Shown piece by piece: positions 49,725 to 50,721 of a DNA stretch of 50,721 bases. The DNA is from Bacteroidales bacterium UBA6366. Its GTDB lineage: Bacteria > Bacteroidota > Bacteroidia > Bacteroidales > UBA932. Under the pieces are notes generated by a model, which was not told the DNA's origin, did no database searches, and worked only from the letters and a program-made list of their open reading frames with translations. The position numbers and the translations under genes were made by a program. The DNA is taken from NCBI GenBank assembly GCA_002438845.1, contig DJRG01000021.1, positions 1 to 50,721 of the forward strand, read 5' to 3'. How positions within the stretch are numbered: the first letter of the stretch is position 1; every line of letters starts with the position of its first letter.

Positions 49725-50721
49725 ATGAAAATCTGTGTAGGATTGTCCGGAGGTGTTGATTCAAGTGTCGCGGCTCTTCTTCTGAAGCGGCAGGGGTACG
49801 ACGTGTTCGCGATGTTCATGCAGAACTGGCATGACGCGGACGCGACGCTGCACGGTGACTGCGAATGGGAAGAGGACCGTTTCGTGGCGGAGATGGTAGC
49901 GAGGAAGATCAGGATTCCGTTCTACTTCGTGGATCTTTCCAAGGAGTACCGCCAACGCGTGGTGGATTACATGTTCAATGAATATTCCGCCGGCCGCACC
50001 CCCAACCCTGACGTGCTGTGCAACCGGGAAATCAAGTTCGACGCTTTTCTCAAGGCCGCCCAGAAACTTGGGGCCGACATGGTGGCGACCGGGCACTATT
50101 GCCGCAGGGCTCCTCTGCTGGACGCTGAGGGAAAGCAGGTCATGATTGACGGACTGCCTCAGTGGAGGATTCTGGAGGGTGTGGATCCGAACAAGGACCA
50201 GAGCTATTTCCTCTGCCAGCTCACCCAGGAACAGCTCGGCAAGGCGCTCTTCCCGATCGGGCACCTTACAAAACCGGAGGTCAGGGAGATCGCCCATCAA
50301 GCTGATCTTCCGTCTGCCGACAAAAAAGACTCTCAGGGAATATGCTTCGTCGGGAAGGTGGATCTTCCCACGTTCCTCCAGCAGAAACTCAAGCCGGCTG
50401 AAGGGGACGTGGTAGAGGTATATGACGCCTACTACGCTCAAAGTGAGCAGTATCAGTTCATTCACGACACCCTCGCCTCACTTCTCAAGACTCCCGGCGA
50501 ACCAATGATGATCACTGAATATTCCTCCGAGGATTCCGGCGGGAAGTCGTTCAATAACCGCAGGGTCACTGAGCCGGTGGCGCAGGGGCACTTCGACAAG
50601 CTCAGTGCCCCGCAAACGCTGCGTTCCCACTCATCTTCAGCCACTTCGCCAGTCACCGAACATCCATCTTCGGTCACTGAGCACCCATCTTCGGTCACTG
50701 AGCATCCATCGCCTGCCACTG
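49725..50721 (+). CDS. mnmA: tRNA-specific 2-thiouridylase MnmA, 3'-truncated by the window edge
   Basis: MnmA activates U34 of Lys, Glu and Gln tRNAs with ATP and installs 2-thiouridine. The frame runs open from ATG 49725 to the window end (332 codons). Visible motifs are the PP-loop GLSGGVDSSVAALLL, NPDVLCNREIKFDAFL (first catalytic Cys), MVATGHYC, NKDQSYFLCQL and KKDSQGICFVGKVDLPTFL (second catalytic Cys region). After ~residue 250 the usual YHTIGQRKGL block has not appeared by the edge. Instead there is a long insertion, the last part of which (from ~residue 278) is made of palindromic-repeat DNA and VTEHPSS heptad-like repeats. The gene may still be functional, because Bacteroidales MnmA proteins naturally vary in this loop. 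Confidence 0.92.
   Translation, partial: MKICVGLSGGVDSSVAALLLKRQGYDVFAMFMQNWHDADATLHGDCEWEEDRFVAEMVARKIRIPFYFVDLSKEYRQRVVDYMFNEYSAGRTPNPDVLCNREIKFDAFLKAAQKLGADMVATGHYCRRAPLLDAEGKQVMIDGLPQWRILEGVDPNKDQSYFLCQLTQEQLGKALFPIGHLTKPEVREIAHQADLPSADKKDSQGICFVGKVDLPTFLQQKLKPAEGDVVEVYDAYYAQSEQYQFIHDTLASLLKTPGEPMMITEYSSEDSGGKSFNNRRVTEPVAQGHFDKLSAPQTLRSHSSSATSPVTEHPSSVTEHPSSVTEHPSPAT
50585..50611. repeat. TTCGACAAGCTCAGTG element inside mnmA
   Basis: GGGGCACT-TCGACAAGCTC-AGTGCCCC has perfect eight-base arms and is translated in frame as part of QGHFDKLSAPQ. It is the longest-armed copy in the window. Confidence 0.85.
50652..50714. repeat. Three 21-base tandem repeats in mnmA
   Basis: Units at 50652, 50673 and 50694 follow GTCACTGAGCACCCATCTTC with small changes. 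Each adds seven residues (VTEHPSS) in frame. The GTCACTGAGC core is also the arm sequence of the palindromic element, so the tandem looks derived from it. The array may continue past the window edge. Confidence 0.85.

Overview
The window is chromosomal DNA from a member of the Bacteroidales (Bacteroidota). Evidence for this includes the Na+-translocating NADH:quinone reductase operon, DUF4493, OmpA and collagen-like lipoproteins, secreted DPP-IV and GH2 enzymes, a type-B ribosomal protein L31, and many promoters of the Bacteroidota form TTG/TTTG-N18-21-TAnnTTTG. The genus cannot be fixed from the sequence. No phage, transposase, integrase or CRISPR array is visible. Gene density is high and most genes are housekeeping or ordinary accessory genes.

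Layout. 1-4182: histidine degradation operon hutU(partial)-hutH-hutI. 4224-7273: EamA transporter and dnaK on the minus strand. 7635-11104: a secreted M28 peptidase that appears fused to an outer-membrane barrel, an unknown exported protein and a small membrane protein. 11228-17010: a minus-strand operon marR-hdrC-hdrB-hdrA-hdrC2-hdrDE, encoding a heterodisulfide-reductase-like redox complex. 17214-22833: rsgA, queF, a queuosine-precursor transporter, a polyprenyl synthase, manC and a glycosyltransferase. 22923-23405: tRNA-Lys(TTT), tRNA-Lys(CTT) and tRNA-Cys. 23561-28939: phosphoesterase/PQQ-propeller protein, GH2 beta-galactosidase, rpmE2. 29115-32974: tRNA-Glu, a CE2-like esterase, a small membrane protein and DPP-IV. 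33072-39182: a minus-strand surface operon DUF4493-OmpA-collagen-like lipoprotein. 39547-46070: a small membrane protein and nqrABCDEF. 46234-50721: uvrD/pcrA, SRP RNA, cdd and the 5' part of mnmA.

The most unusual signals are not conventional genes. (1) Three long hairpins (17088-17154, 48831-48891, 48916-48985) share an almost invariant 8-nt loop, CACGT(T/A)AC, closed by TTTTG/CAAAA. They have equal arm lengths and the same asymmetric internal loop, but covarying stems, so they look like a dispersed structured-element family. (2) A palindromic element built on TTCGACAAGCTCAGTG lies in intergenic DNA and also in frame inside three unrelated genes (hdrDE, DPP-IV, mnmA). This resembles the behaviour of Rickettsia palindromic elements. 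(3) The hexamer GAATAT (palindromic form GAATATTC) is strongly over-represented in all reading frames and between genes. (4) NqrC carries a nine-cysteine tail.

All calls rest on reading the sequence and on family knowledge. No database search was run.
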